Assembly (NCBI GenBank): GCA_904384225.1
Contig: CAJFJV010000010.1
Coordinates: 1 to 57,977, forward strand
Direction: 5' to 3'
Origin: an uncultured Oscillospiraceae bacterium
Lineage (GTDB): Bacteria > Bacillota > Clostridia > Oscillospirales > Ruminococcaceae
Length of the DNA: 57,977 nucleotides
The notes below the pieces were generated by a model. The model had not been told where the DNA came from. It was given only the letters and a program-made list of their open reading frames with translations, and ran no database searches. Position numbers and translations under genes: made by a program. This document shows positions 17,755 to 26,683 of this stretch, piece after piece. Position 1 is the stretch's first letter; each line of letters opens with the position of its first letter.

Positions 17755-17991
17755 TATTTACAGCCATGAAAAAAGAGTAATAGGGATAACTCGTTTTGGA
17801 TCAAGCCGTTCGGTATGTATGCGAGAGCCTTACTTTTAGGATATCCTGCAAAAGGCTGTAGGAGGTTGGAAACATAAATTTAGGTTTCTAAGCAGCCTTT
17901 CATTTAACAATTGGGGAGTGCTATTGCGGTACAGGAGAAAACGGTTGATTTTTTGCTGTGACTGCCTAATGATATAGGAAGGGGAGGACCG
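17755..17991 (+). other. Long structured leader before rsmA
   Basis: No open frame of note. A clear two-stage hairpin pairs AAAGGCTG (17851-17858) with CAGCCTTT (17893-17900), with an inner GAAAC (17869-17873)/GTTTC (17884-17888). The remainder shows no known RNA family. It may be a cis-regulatory leader or a small RNA. Confidence 0.4.
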
Positions 17992-18858
17992 TTGGACAAT
18001 CTATCAAATATCGGTACGGTGAAGGAGTTGTGCCGCAAATACGGTTTTGTGTTTTCCAAAAAGCTGGGGCAGAATTTTTTAATTAATCCGAGTGTCTGTC
18101 CCCGGATTGCAGAATATGGGAATGCAAAACCCGGATTTGGCGTTATTGAGATTGGGGCTGGATTTGGTGTTTTGACGGTAGAACTGGCAAAACGAGCAGA
18201 TCGTGTGGTTGTCATTGAAATTGATGACAAGCTTCTTCCCGTTTTAAGCGAAACATTGAAGGGATATGACAATATTAAGGTGATTCACGCCGACGTACTG
18301 GATGTAGATTTACCAAGCTTGATACAGGAGGAATTTTCTGGACTGGAAGTAGCGGTGTGTGCAAACCTTCCGTATTATATTACTTCCCCGATCTTAATGC
18401 ATCTGTTGGAATCGCGGCTCCCGGTGCGCTCTATTACGGTTATGGTGCAGAAAGAGGCAGCGCAGAGGCTTTGCGCACAGATGGGAACCCGGCAGTGCGG
18501 ATCTGTGACGGCGGCTGTACGCTATTACAGTGAGCCGTCTCTTTTGTTCCATGTTTCCCGCGGCAGTTTTCTGCCTGCGCCAAATGTAGATTCAAGCGTT
18601 ATACGTCTCGACATACGTGACCGGGCGCCAGCAAAGGTGCAGGATGAACGATTCCTCTTTCAAGTAGTTCGTGCCGCTTTTTCCCAGCGCCGCAAAACAT
18701 TGCCCAATCCGCTTTCTGGGGCATTGGGACTGAAGAAAGAGCAGGTCTCCGCTGCGATGCAGTCCTGCGGCTTGATGCCGTCGATGCGTGCGGAGGAATT
18801 AACGCTTTTACAGTTTATTGCACTTTCCAATGCGCTGTATGAGGTGCGCCATGGATAA
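17992..18858 (+). CDS. rsmA: 16S rRNA dimethyladenosine transferase
   Basis: KsgA-type methyltransferase that dimethylates two adjacent adenosines near the 3' end of 16S rRNA. 288 residues from TTG 17992, preceded by GGAAGGGGAGG. Motifs: KLGQNFLINP, SAM-binding VIEIGAGFGVLT, and the catalytic NLPYYITSPI. The C-terminal domain includes FSQRRKTLPN. Its last eight bases overlap the start of hemW. Confidence 0.95.
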   Translation: MDNLSNIGTVKELCRKYGFVFSKKLGQNFLINPSVCPRIAEYGNAKPGFGVIEIGAGFGVLTVELAKRADRVVVIEIDDKLLPVLSETLKGYDNIKVIHADVLDVDLPSLIQEEFSGLEVAVCANLPYYITSPILMHLLESRLPVRSITVMVQKEAAQRLCAQMGTRQCGSVTAAVRYYSEPSLLFHVSRGSFLPAPNVDSSVIRLDIRDRAPAKVQDERFLFQVVRAAFSQRRKTLPNPLSGALGLKKEQVSAAMQSCGLMPSMRAEELTLLQFIALSNALYEVRHG

Positions 18859-19978
18859 ACAGCGGATCGGCCTGTATGTTCATATCCCGTTTTGTGCCAA
18901 AAAGTGCCCATACTGCGATTTCTTTTCAAAAGATTACTGCCAGCAAGAGGTTCGCCGCTATACGCAAGCTTTATGCCGACGTATGGAACAGTTTTCCGCC
19001 ACAGATATATGCGCGGATACGCTTTATCTGGGAGGCGGGACGCCAAGCCTTTTACAGCCTACAGAGGTGGAAGCGATTCTTTTAGCTGCACGACGGAGTT
19101 TTTCGCTGTGTGGGGAGATTACAATGGAAGCCAATCCCAATACGCTGAATCCAACACGTTTGGCCGCATTCCGGCGCGCAGGGATTAACCGCCTTTCTAT
19201 TGGGATACAATCCCTTTGTGCCCAAGAGCTCGCGGCTCTTGGGCGTCGGCATACCGCCGCCCAAGCAATACAAGCGGTAACCGATGCGGCAAAAGCCGGT
19301 TTTGATAATATTTCAGTTGACCTGATGCTTGGAATACCTTATCAAACAAAAGAATCGCTGCAAAGGACTTTAGAAGCAGTTGTTACTTTACCTGTTATGC
19401 ATATTTCCGCCTATCTTTTAAAAGTAGAGGATGGCACAGCCTTTCATGGAAGTCCGATTCTTGCGTATTGCCCAGACGAAGATGTGCTTTCTGATTTGTA
19501 TTTGCAGACGGTAGCGTTTTTAAATTCCCATGGATTTTTACAGTATGAAATTTCAAATTTTGCAAGGAGAGGCTTTCAGAGCCGGCACAATTTAAAATAT
19601 TGGAATTGTTTTCCCTATCTTGGAATTGGGGCGGCTGCTCACTCCTATTTTAAAGGAAAACGATTTTATTCTGCTCCTGATGTGGAACGTTTCTGTACTG
19701 CAGTGGAACAAGATGATTTTAGCGATTTAGCTTCTGCCGAAGAAGAGGGCGGCAGTGTGGAGGAACGACTGATGCTTGCGCTGCGGTTAAGCCAGGGCGT
19801 GCCATATGGAGAGTTGATGGAAGCGGTTCGGCCGGAGATCAAGGAAAGAGCCGCGCAGTATATCAAAATGCTATGCAATCACGGTTTAGGACGGATTGCG
19901 TCCGGCAATTTTTCTTTGACACCAGAAGGATTTTTGGTTTCCAACGAAATTCTTTCGGAGATTATGATTTTTTTATAA
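18851..19978 (+). CDS. hemW: HemW-type radical SAM heme chaperone (coproporphyrinogen III oxidase-like)
   Basis: 375-residue radical SAM protein with the cluster motif CAKKCPYC (Cys15, Cys19, Cys22) followed by aromatic residues, as in HemW rather than HemN. Further signatures are YLGGGTPSLL, EANPNTLN, and RLSIGIQSL. HemW proteins bind heme and deliver it to haem enzymes; older annotation as an oxygen-independent coproporphyrinogen oxidase is generally wrong. ATG 18851 overlaps rsmA by eight bases. Ends directly before a palindrome and promoter at 19988-20033. Confidence 0.93.
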   Translation: MDKQRIGLYVHIPFCAKKCPYCDFFSKDYCQQEVRRYTQALCRRMEQFSATDICADTLYLGGGTPSLLQPTEVEAILLAARRSFSLCGEITMEANPNTLNPTRLAAFRRAGINRLSIGIQSLCAQELAALGRRHTAAQAIQAVTDAAKAGFDNISVDLMLGIPYQTKESLQRTLEAVVTLPVMHISAYLLKVEDGTAFHGSPILAYCPDEDVLSDLYLQTVAFLNSHGFLQYEISNFARRGFQSRHNLKYWNCFPYLGIGAAAHSYFKGKRFYSAPDVERFCTAVEQDDFSDLASAEEEGGSVEERLMLALRLSQGVPYGELMEAVRPEIKERAAQYIKMLCNHGLGRIASGNFSLTPEGFLVSNEILSEIMIFL

Positions 19979-19987
19979 AAATAAAAA

Positions 19988-20002
19988 ATTGGTCGGACCA
20001 AT
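19988..20002. promoter_or_regulatory. FadR/PdhR-like operator palindrome
   Basis: ATTGGTCGGACCAAT is a perfect 7+1+7 palindrome ending three bases before the -35 box of the next promoter. It fits the TGGTnnnACCA core bound by GntR-family regulators of the FadR subfamily (PdhR, FadR, LldR). No such regulator is encoded in the window. Confidence 0.55.
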
Positions 20003-20004
20003 GC

Positions 20005-20033
20005 TTGACATATCATAGATTCACCGATATAAT
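20005..20033 (+). promoter_or_regulatory. Perfect consensus sigma-A promoter
   Basis: TTGACA (20005-20010), 17 bases, TATAAT (20028-20033): a full match to consensus, expected to be the strongest promoter in the window. It points right, toward a terminator only about 110 bases away. Confidence 0.85.
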
Positions 20034-20039
20034 ATAAGC

Positions 20040-20172
20040 AGGGGATAGGGTTCTGTTTTTATTTACAATTTTCTTCTTTTACGGGAATTCCCCTTTTATA
20101 TTTGCGTATGACGCTTTTTCATATACTACCCCCACTCTAAATGCAAGGTGTTTTCGCCTTGCATTCTTTTTT
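20040..20172 (+). ncRNA. Candidate small RNA of about 130 nt
   Basis: Defined by the perfect promoter at 20005-20033 and the strong terminator at 20140-20172, with no rightward gene beyond it. Inside, GGGGATAG (20041-20048) can pair with CTACCCC (20126-20132), enclosing a GGGAATTCCC self-complement. One long open frame runs through but has no ATG, GTG or TTG with a ribosome site. It does not match 6S, SRP, tmRNA or RNase P RNA as I know them. Confidence 0.5.
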
Positions 20173-20173
20173 A
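20140..20173 (+). terminator. Terminator of the candidate small RNA
   Basis: AATGCAAGG (20140-20148), eight-base loop, CCTTGCATT (20157-20165), then CTTTTTT on the plus strand. Confidence 0.88.
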
Positions 20174-20205
20174 CAAAAAGTACCGCCGGACTTTCCGGCG
20201 GTACG
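20174..20205 (-). terminator. Terminator of spoVG
   Basis: GTACCGCCGG (20180-20189) pairs with CCGGCGGTAC (20195-20204); on the minus strand it is followed by TTTTT. It lies back to back with the small-RNA terminator. Confidence 0.85.
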
Positions 20206-20226
20206 GTGTCTTTCAGATATAAGCGC

Positions 20227-20493
20227 TTATTGCGCGGCAAGGGATGACTGGTAACAGGAGAGAATCCGATCTTCAATTGCGTTTCTTTCTTGTGAGGAGA
20301 TGGGATGCACAATATCCCGGTATACACCGTTATCATCACGGCGGGAGGGCATAGCAACAAAAAGGCGGTTCGGGCCTTCAATGACTTTGATGTCATGCAG
20401 GGCAATTGCGTCATCCAGCGTGACGGAAACAATTGCGCGCAGCCGCCCGTCATGCAGCAATCTGCGAATTTTCACATCGGTAATATTTATCAT
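20227..20493 (-). CDS. spoVG: SpoVG family regulator
   Basis: 88-residue SpoVG, a small nucleic-acid-binding regulator linked to septation and sporulation. Conserved MINITDVKIRRL, the central AIALHDIKVIEGPNRLFVAM and the PSRRDDNGVYRDIVHP segment match the family. ATG 20493 follows ACGGAG; upstream in-frame sequence is not conserved. Family members usually have 85-100 residues. It lies downstream of an unexplained 500-base spacer. A sigma-H promoter is known for B. subtilis spoVG, but I cannot place one convincingly here. Confidence 0.94.
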   Translation of the reverse strand: MINITDVKIRRLLHDGRLRAIVSVTLDDAIALHDIKVIEGPNRLFVAMPSRRDDNGVYRDIVHPISSQERNAIEDRILSCYQSSLAAQ

Positions 20494-20991
20494 ACGATCT
20501 GCTCCGTTTCTCCGACGTCGGTTTTGTCTGCGCGCCTTATGCGTCGGTGTGTAAGCGCGCAACCTTAGTATGTGCAAAAAGTTCCCTCTTTATACGGCGC
20601 AGACATGATAAAAGAACCGGCTGGAGGATAACGTAAGGATTGAAAAACAAACAATCTTTCGCTTGAAACAGGATGTTTGGGTTCGGCCTGTTTTAAATCG
20701 TTTCCTTCACTCGCTCCACAAAGAAGGACAACATATATTCTATTGTATGCATACTCATATTTCGATAACGCACCTTCTTTCGTTCCAACCGGCCGAGAAG
20801 CACGGGCTGTACTTGGGCAAGCTGTGCGATTGAATGAGGACATCTTCTTTTTTGTGGGAAAACGGGCGTCGAACAGCATTAATAGGGATTCACCGAATAT
20901 GTACCTCTGTATCCTGTGCAGGGATAGGCAAAAACTTCGCTATAGGTGTTTTCAACAGATTGGCTGCTTTTTACATACATGCGGACAAATC
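20494..20991. other. Spacer between spoVG and pflB without a recognised gene
   Basis: About 500 bases. A minus-strand frame of 104 codons (20565-20879) has no ribosome site or family resemblance and is probably chance. No tRNA or known RNA motif was found. Confidence 0.4.
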
Positions 20992-21022
20992 AAAAAGGCC
21001 GTCCCTGAGGGGGCGGCCTTTC
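20992..21022 (-). terminator. Terminator of pflB
   Basis: AAAGGCCGTCCC (20994-21005) and GGGCGGCCTTT (21011-21021) form a hairpin; on the minus strand it is followed by TTTTTG. Confidence 0.85.
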
Positions 21023-21035
21023 ACAATGCGGAAGA

Positions 21036-23252
21036 TTAAAAATGTGTATGGAAGGTACGGCTGATTACATCCATCTGTTGCTCGCGGGTGAGTTTGATAA
21101 AGTTGACAGCATAGCCGGATACGCGAATAGTCAGCTGCGGATACAGTTCCGGATGTTCCATCGCATCTATCAGCACATCGCGGTTTAAGACATTTACGTT
21201 GATATGGTGACCGTCTTCTAAAAAATAGCCGTCCATCAGCGTAATAAAATTGTTTACTTGATCCTTGCGTTCTCTGCCCAGTGCGCCGGGTACGATGGAA
21301 AAAGTATAGGAAATGCCGTCCTCTGCATATTCGTAAGGGATTTTTGCAACGGATTTCATAGAGGCTACGCAGCCGTTTGCGTCGCGCCCGTGCATTGGGT
21401 TAGCGCCTGGTGCAAACGGTTCCCCTGCTTTGCGTCCATCGGGAGTAGAGCCGGTCTTTTTGCCATAAACCACATTCGATGTAATAGTGAGAATTGACAT
21501 CGTGGGCACACTCTCTCGATAGGTGCGGTTTTTTTGCAGTTTTTTCATGAACATTTCAACAACACCTGTTGCGATCTCATCCACACGCGCATCATTGTTA
21601 CCAAATTTCGGAAAGCCCCCTTCAATCGAAAAGTCGGTAATGAGGCCGCTTTCATCCCGAAGAGGCGTAACTTTTGCATATTTAATGGCGGAGAGGCTGT
21701 CCGCAACAACAGACAGTCCGGCCATACCACAGGCACAGGTACGTAAAATGTTTTCGTCATGCAGTGCCATCTGCAGTTTTTCATAGCAGTATTTGTCATG
21801 CATGTAATGGATGATATTGAGTGTGTTGATATAGAGCCGGGCCAGCCAATCACAGATCAAGTCAAAGCGTTTTGCAACATCGTCATAGTCAAGCGGGCCG
21901 TTTCCAACCGGAGCGATCATAGGCCCGACTTGCTCGCCAGATTTTTCATCACGACCGCCGTTTAGGGCATATAGTAAGGCTTTTGCCAGATTGGCGCGTG
22001 CGCCGAAAAATTGCATCTGTTTTCCGATGCGCATTGCAGAAACACAGCACGCGATACCATAGTCATCGCCGAATTTTGGACGCATCAGTTCGTCGTTTTC
22101 GTATTGGATGGAAGAGGTATCAATGGAAATTTTGGCAGCAAACTTTTTGAAATTAACCGGCAGGCGATCGCTCCATAAAACAGTAAGGTTCGGTTCTGGT
22201 GCAGGGCCAAGATTTTGCAGCGTATGCAGAAAACGAAATGTCATTTTTGTTACCATAGTCCGGCCATCGGTAGCCATTCCGCCAAGAGATTCTGTTACCC
22301 ATGTCGGATCGCCGGAAAACAGCTCGTCATATGCAGGCGTACGTAAAAAACGCACCATGCGCAGCTTCATGATGAAATGATCGACAAATTCTTGAATCTC
22401 TTCCTCGGTATAAACGCCGTTCATCAAATCACGCTGTGCATAGCAATCTAAAAAGGTAGACACACGCCCTAACGACATCGCAGCACCGTTTTGCTCTTTT
22501 ACAGCTCCAAGATATGCGAAATAAAGCCATTGGATCGCTTCTTTGGTATCCTGAGCAGGACGGGAGATATCAAAACCATATTTTTGCGCCATGACTTTTA
22601 GATCCTCAAGTGCACGGATCTGTTCCGAAACTTCTTCGCGCAGACGGATTGCCGGAGAATCCATGATATCAAAGACCAGTTCGGTGGAAAGCGCTTTTTT
22701 CTTTTGGGCGATCAGGCGGTCTACGCCATAAAGCGGCACACGGCGGTAATCGCCGATAATGCGGCCGCGCCCGTATGCATCCGGCAGGCCTGTGATAATG
22801 CCGGCATGCCGTGCTCTCCGCATTTCGTCGGTATAGGCATCAAAAACGCCGTCATTGTGTGTCTTGCGGTGTTTGAATACACGATCCATTTCGGGGTCTG
22901 TTTCCCGGCCGTACGCTTTTAGAGAATTTTTTACCATACGATAACCGCCAAACGGCATGACTGCGCGTTTTAAAGGGGCATCGGTCTGTAAGCCGACAAT
23001 CGTTTCAAGCTCTTTGTCAATATAACCGGCTTCGTGTGCGGATACGGTAGAAATCGTTTTTTCATCAATATCATAGACGCCGCCGCGGGCGCGTTCTTCC
23101 TTCATCAGTGCGCTGACTTTGTCCCAAAGCGCCAAAGTCCGCTTAGTAGGCGGCGCAAGAAAGGACTCATCCCCTTCATAAGGGGAATAATTTTTCATAA
23201 TAAAGTCACGCACATCAATGCTGTCGCACCATTTTGAAGCAACAAAAACCAT
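21036..23252 (-). CDS. pflB: Formate C-acetyltransferase (pyruvate formate-lyase)
   Basis: Glycyl-radical enzyme converting pyruvate and CoA to acetyl-CoA and formate during anaerobic growth. 738 residues, close to the E. coli 760. The adjacent active-site cysteines are in GIACCVSAM and the radical glycine is Gly713 in RVSGYAVNF near the C-terminus. ATG 23252 follows TTGGAGGAC. The activating enzyme gene pflA, usually adjacent, is missing from both flanks and from the whole window. Together with ldh it shows mixed-acid fermentation. Confidence 0.96.
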   Translation of the reverse strand: MVFVASKWCDSIDVRDFIMKNYSPYEGDESFLAPPTKRTLALWDKVSALMKEERARGGVYDIDEKTISTVSAHEAGYIDKELETIVGLQTDAPLKRAVMPFGGYRMVKNSLKAYGRETDPEMDRVFKHRKTHNDGVFDAYTDEMRRARHAGIITGLPDAYGRGRIIGDYRRVPLYGVDRLIAQKKKALSTELVFDIMDSPAIRLREEVSEQIRALEDLKVMAQKYGFDISRPAQDTKEAIQWLYFAYLGAVKEQNGAAMSLGRVSTFLDCYAQRDLMNGVYTEEEIQEFVDHFIMKLRMVRFLRTPAYDELFSGDPTWVTESLGGMATDGRTMVTKMTFRFLHTLQNLGPAPEPNLTVLWSDRLPVNFKKFAAKISIDTSSIQYENDELMRPKFGDDYGIACCVSAMRIGKQMQFFGARANLAKALLYALNGGRDEKSGEQVGPMIAPVGNGPLDYDDVAKRFDLICDWLARLYINTLNIIHYMHDKYCYEKLQMALHDENILRTCACGMAGLSVVADSLSAIKYAKVTPLRDESGLITDFSIEGGFPKFGNNDARVDEIATGVVEMFMKKLQKNRTYRESVPTMSILTITSNVVYGKKTGSTPDGRKAGEPFAPGANPMHGRDANGCVASMKSVAKIPYEYAEDGISYTFSIVPGALGRERKDQVNNFITLMDGYFLEDGHHINVNVLNRDVLIDAMEHPELYPQLTIRVSGYAVNFIKLTREQQMDVISRTFHTHF

Positions 23253-23530
23253 TCTCAGTCCTCCAATCAGAGTATAACACTTGCAATCTTCTTACGAGTC
23301 CGGGTTTATGTGTATGTACTGCCAGGACAATAAAACGACATAAATAGCGTTTTTTCTTTGCGTTATGTATAATGATAACATGTGTGGACAGGGAATTCAA
23401 ACCGCAGGATTGCCGAAAATAAAGATATATCCAGATACAATTCTGTGGGTGTAATACAAATTGTGATCTTTGGAAAAGCACAATATCTTGTATGGCAAAA
23501 AAAAGTCGACACAAGAAATCGTGGTTTTAC
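23253..23530. other. Upstream region of pflB
   Basis: No gene. A-T rich stretches near 23340-23400 probably hold the pflB promoter, but no -35/-10 pair stands out and no Rex-type palindrome is visible. Confidence 0.35.
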
Positions 23531-23563
23531 CTAAAAAGAAGCCGCTCCGCAAAGCGGAACGGC
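23531..23563 (-). terminator. Terminator of the nitrilase-family gene
   Basis: GCCGCTCCGC (23541-23550) - AAA - GCGGAACGGC (23554-23563); one mismatch. On the minus strand it leads into TTCTTTTT. It sits 100 bases past the stop codon. Confidence 0.75.
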
Positions 23564-23660
23564 AAAAAGAAAAGGCATGGTTTATATTGGACTGTATGCA
23601 AAAACCAACATATCTTATAGGACCATATAGCTGAAAGGTTTGGAGCACGAGAAGAGAAGG

Positions 23661-24539
23661 TTAAGGCCTGTAGTCTTTCCGGATAAAAGGCGCTTCCTTT
23701 TCTTCCCGGATTAGATCCTGATACTTTTGCGGGTGGCGGTAAGCGTTACCAAAAGATTCTTTTCTGCGATAGTCCCGCAGCGCTTCAAGATCCAGCGAGG
23801 CCATATAGATCCCTTCTTCTTCTCCGGTTTCCAGTAGGCACATGTCATATGAAGGATCCTCCTCCTTAAACGCTATCCCGTCAAAGACAGAGGAGTGCCC
23901 ATTACAATCCGGAACACCCGAAGGATAGTTGCATGTAGCGACGCAAAGCATGTTTTCAAAGGCACGGCTTCTCAATTGAGAGAGCCGGTTTATTTCCATA
24001 GGGCAGGCATTTGGTACGAGTATTAGTTCTGCGCTCTTTAGCATCAGAACTCTGGCGCTTTCAGGGAATTCTCTATCGAAACAAATCATTGCGCCGACTT
24101 GAACTTTACCCAAAGCTGTATCTAACTGAGCTGTGTGGAATGAGGAGCCGGGCGTCAGATATTTTTCATCGTCGAAATCACAGGTGTGAATCTTTGAATA
24201 TTTAAAAACAAATTTTCCATATCTATCAAACAGAATAAGCGTATTCTTTGGTCCGGTACCGCAAGATTCTAAAAAAGTAACGCCGATTGCCATTTGAAGC
24301 GTTTTAGCGGCCAGTTGAAACCTTTTAACAAAAGGGCTGTCAGTACCAATTGCCTCGGAAAACCATGATTCCTTCGGCCTGCCGTATATGTTGTAGCCAT
24401 TGCTCCACATTTCCGGGAACAACGCGATATCTGCGCCCATTTGTTTGGCTTTTTGACAATACGCAATACCTTTTTCAAGGTTTTTCTCTAAGCTTCCTGC
24501 TGGGCAGATTTGAAGCATGGCTATCTTTAGCTGCCTCAT
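23661..24539 (-). CDS. Carbon-nitrogen hydrolase (nitrilase superfamily)
   Basis: 292-residue amidase-type enzyme with the complete Glu-Lys-Cys triad: Glu43 in LFPEMW, Lys116 in KYSKIHTCDF and Cys153 in MICFDREFPES. The CFDREFPE context fits the branch that includes N-carbamoylputrescine amidase and omega-amidase-like proteins; the exact substrate cannot be told. No polyamine or pyrimidine genes lie beside it. ATG 24539 follows GAAAGGACG. Appears monocistronic, between pflB and ldh. Confidence 0.88.
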   Translation of the reverse strand: MRQLKIAMLQICPAGSLEKNLEKGIAYCQKAKQMGADIALFPEMWSNGYNIYGRPKESWFSEAIGTDSPFVKRFQLAAKTLQMAIGVTFLESCGTGPKNTLILFDRYGKFVFKYSKIHTCDFDDEKYLTPGSSFHTAQLDTALGKVQVGAMICFDREFPESARVLMLKSAELILVPNACPMEINRLSQLRSRAFENMLCVATCNYPSGVPDCNGHSSVFDGIAFKEEDPSYDMCLLETGEEEGIYMASLDLEALRDYRRKESFGNAYRHPQKYQDLIREEKEAPFIRKDYRP

Positions 24540-24654
24540 AGTAAACGCCGTCCTTTCAAATTGTTTTTTTAGTAAACAGCATTACATCACAGAGCGTCGC
24601 CGTTTTTTATGACAAAAAGGTTTTGCCCCTATATCCAAGACGGGATGGGCTTTT

Positions 24655-24697
24655 TAATAAAAAGACCAAAAGCAGCACGTCTGCGTGCTGCTTTTGG
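24655..24697 (-). terminator. Terminator of ldh
   Basis: CCAAAAGCAGCACG (24666-24679) - TCTG - CGTGCTGCTTTTGG (24684-24697) is a perfect 14-bp stem; on the minus strand TCTTTTTATT follows. Confidence 0.92.
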
Positions 24698-24755
24698 CAG
24701 ATAGCAAGGTTTCAACAAAGGTTGTCAATGCGGCAACCCCTCGTTTTGGCACCCC

Positions 24756-25706
24756 TTACATGGTGAGGCCGTCAAAAGACTCGCGGAGTGTATCACAGGA
24801 TGCGGCAAGTTTGGCGCGTTCTTCTTCAGTTAAATCCAGTTCCAAAACGCGGTGAATACCATTTCCGTTTACAATACACGGTACGCCGACATACACACGG
24901 TTTTGCCCGTATTCACCGCGCAGCATAGCGGACACAGTCAGTACGCTGTTTTCGTCGCTTAAAAGCGCACGTGTGATACGCGTTAAAGCCATACCAATAC
25001 CGTAATAGGTGGCACGTTTTGCTTCGATAATTTTATATGCGGCGGTACGAACTTCTTCTGAGATTTTTTCCATATCTTCTGCGCAGTATTTATCAGGAAA
25101 TTCCCTGCAAAGATCCATGACCGGCTTAGTTGCAAGCATAGCTTGGCTCCACGGGACAAATTCGCTGTCGCCATGTTCGCCCATAACATAGGCATGCATG
25201 TTACGGGGATCCACTCCAAAGTAGTCGCCGAGAAGGTAACGGAGCCGTGCCGTATCCAAAGCCGTACCTGTTCCAAGCACGCGGCGAGGATTAAAGCCGG
25301 AAAGCTCACACGTGATGCGGGTCATAATATCAACCGGATTGGTTGCAACAAGAAAAATGCCGTTAAATCCAGATTCTGTAACAGGGTTGATAATAGAACG
25401 GAAAACTTCTGCGTTGCGTTGGAGCAGGTTTAGGCGAGTCTCGCCTGGCTTTTGTGCCACACCCGCAGCAATAACGACAACATCGGCATCAGAACAGTCG
25501 CGGTATTCCCCGGCATATATTTTCATATTCGATGCAGAAAAGGCTAAACCGTGATTTAAATCCATAGCCTCGCCTTCCGCGCGCTTTTTATCAATGTCAA
25601 TTAAGACGAGCTCATCGCATACGCTTTGGTTCAGCAGGGAATATGCATAGCTCATTCCAACCATTCCGGTCCCGATTAAGACCACTTTTCGGGCATTGTA
25701 TTTCAT
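24756..25706 (-). CDS. ldh: L-lactate dehydrogenase
   Basis: NADH-dependent enzyme reducing pyruvate to L-lactate. 316 residues from ATG 25706 (AGGAGAGG upstream). The Rossmann loop is VVLIGTGMVGMSYAY. The specificity loop AGVAQKPGETR carries Gln, which selects lactate over malate, and the catalytic His is in MGEHGDSEF. An upstream frame to 25778 lacks a ribosome site. It regenerates NAD+ alongside pflB. Confidence 0.95.
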   Translation of the reverse strand: MKYNARKVVLIGTGMVGMSYAYSLLNQSVCDELVLIDIDKKRAEGEAMDLNHGLAFSASNMKIYAGEYRDCSDADVVVIAAGVAQKPGETRLNLLQRNAEVFRSIINPVTESGFNGIFLVATNPVDIMTRITCELSGFNPRRVLGTGTALDTARLRYLLGDYFGVDPRNMHAYVMGEHGDSEFVPWSQAMLATKPVMDLCREFPDKYCAEDMEKISEEVRTAAYKIIEAKRATYYGIGMALTRITRALLSDENSVLTVSAMLRGEYGQNRVYVGVPCIVNGNGIHRVLELDLTEEERAKLAASCDTLRESFDGLTM

Positions 25707-25799
25707 AAAACACCTCTCCTTACCAGCTGATGGCCGAGTTCTAATATACATAGAAACAGTATGTCCGATCGCCGTCATTCCATACTCTTCCTGCTTTTC

Positions 25800-25828
25800 A
25801 TTATACTACACAAGTATAATTATATCAA
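25800..25828 (-). promoter_or_regulatory. Promoter of ldh
   Basis: On the minus strand TTGATA (25828-25823), 17 bases, TATAAT (25805-25800). It starts only 20 bases past the stop of the lipoprotein gene; no terminator separates them. Confidence 0.75.
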
Positions 25829-25847
25829 GTTTTTCTTTGCCAAGCCG

Positions 25848-26683
25848 CTATCTTTGAACGTGGGAAGCATCCCCTTTATCAAGGAAAATTTCATATTTTG
25901 GGTCGAGTGTGTCTGTCCAGCCGACTTTATACGCGGTATATGGCCCAACGGTCAATGTTGACAAAAGCGGATCGACACGAAGCATAATATCATCCGGAAA
26001 ATACGTGGCAGCAAGCTCTGCTCGGCTGGTATCGGAATCATAGGGAAAATATAAATCATCTGCTCCAAATGGGTGCAGCATTTCATGCGCAATTGTGGCA
26101 GGAAGAGTGGTATCGCTGCAATCCCCCATATAAATAACGACATTTTCATTATAATATTTGGTGTCGACGCCCTGCGTATAAGGAAGGCTGTAAGAACGCC
26201 CTTCTTGCGGGACAAGAAGCAGGAAGATAACATTGTCCAGTCCTTTTTCTGCACAGAATGTATCCGTTCCAGCCCGTTTTTGAACTTCTGTCGTCCATGA
26301 AAAGCTTGTCATTTCCACAGGTACTGGCTGATCCAGCGTACAGGATAAAGCATAATCCATATTGCAGCGCAGGTCGAGAGCTACGTCATATCGTTCAGCC
26401 TGTTTGACCAGATAACGGGCTGCTTTTTGGCATAGGGCGACGGCACGCTCTTTATCTGTTTCTGTCCATGCTGTCTGCGTGTCATCAACAAATATAGGTA
26501 TAGCCGTGCAAACGCCGGCAAGATGCTCTCCGCTTCCTAAGCTGCCGTCTGTATCCTTGAAAAGGGCAGAAGAATCGGAGGCGTTAGAGGATGATACAGG
26601 CCCGTTTGCGGAAGAGGGAGCACAGCCCGAAAAAAGCAGCGTTAACGCAAAAAGCAGCGAGAAAAAATCAGCTTTTTATTCAT
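25848..26683 (-). pseudogene. Lipoprotein zinc metallopeptidase with a one-base frameshift in the signal peptide
   Basis: The ATG at 26683 overlaps the prmA stop (ATGA) and begins MNKKLIF, a signal-peptide N-region, but this frame stops after 13 codons. In the next frame the sequence continues as a hydrophobic stretch ending LLFSGC, a lipobox, then a Ser/Ala linker and a domain open to 25848. Adding one T to the T6 run (plus 26662-26667) would join them into about 278 residues. The domain has the zinc motif HEMLHPFGADD, fitting a zincin. No ATG, GTG or TTG exists in the long frame before codon ATG 26360. Could be a true inactivation, a phase-variable tract or a sequencing error. Confidence 0.75.

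Noticed and set aside
20565-20879. Minus-strand open frame of 104 codons between spoVG and pflB
   Set aside because: No ribosome site, no recognisable family, and mixed low-complexity composition.
23397-23648. Minus-strand open frame of 83 codons
   Set aside because: Crosses the terminator hairpin at 23541-23563, has no ribosome site and no family resemblance.
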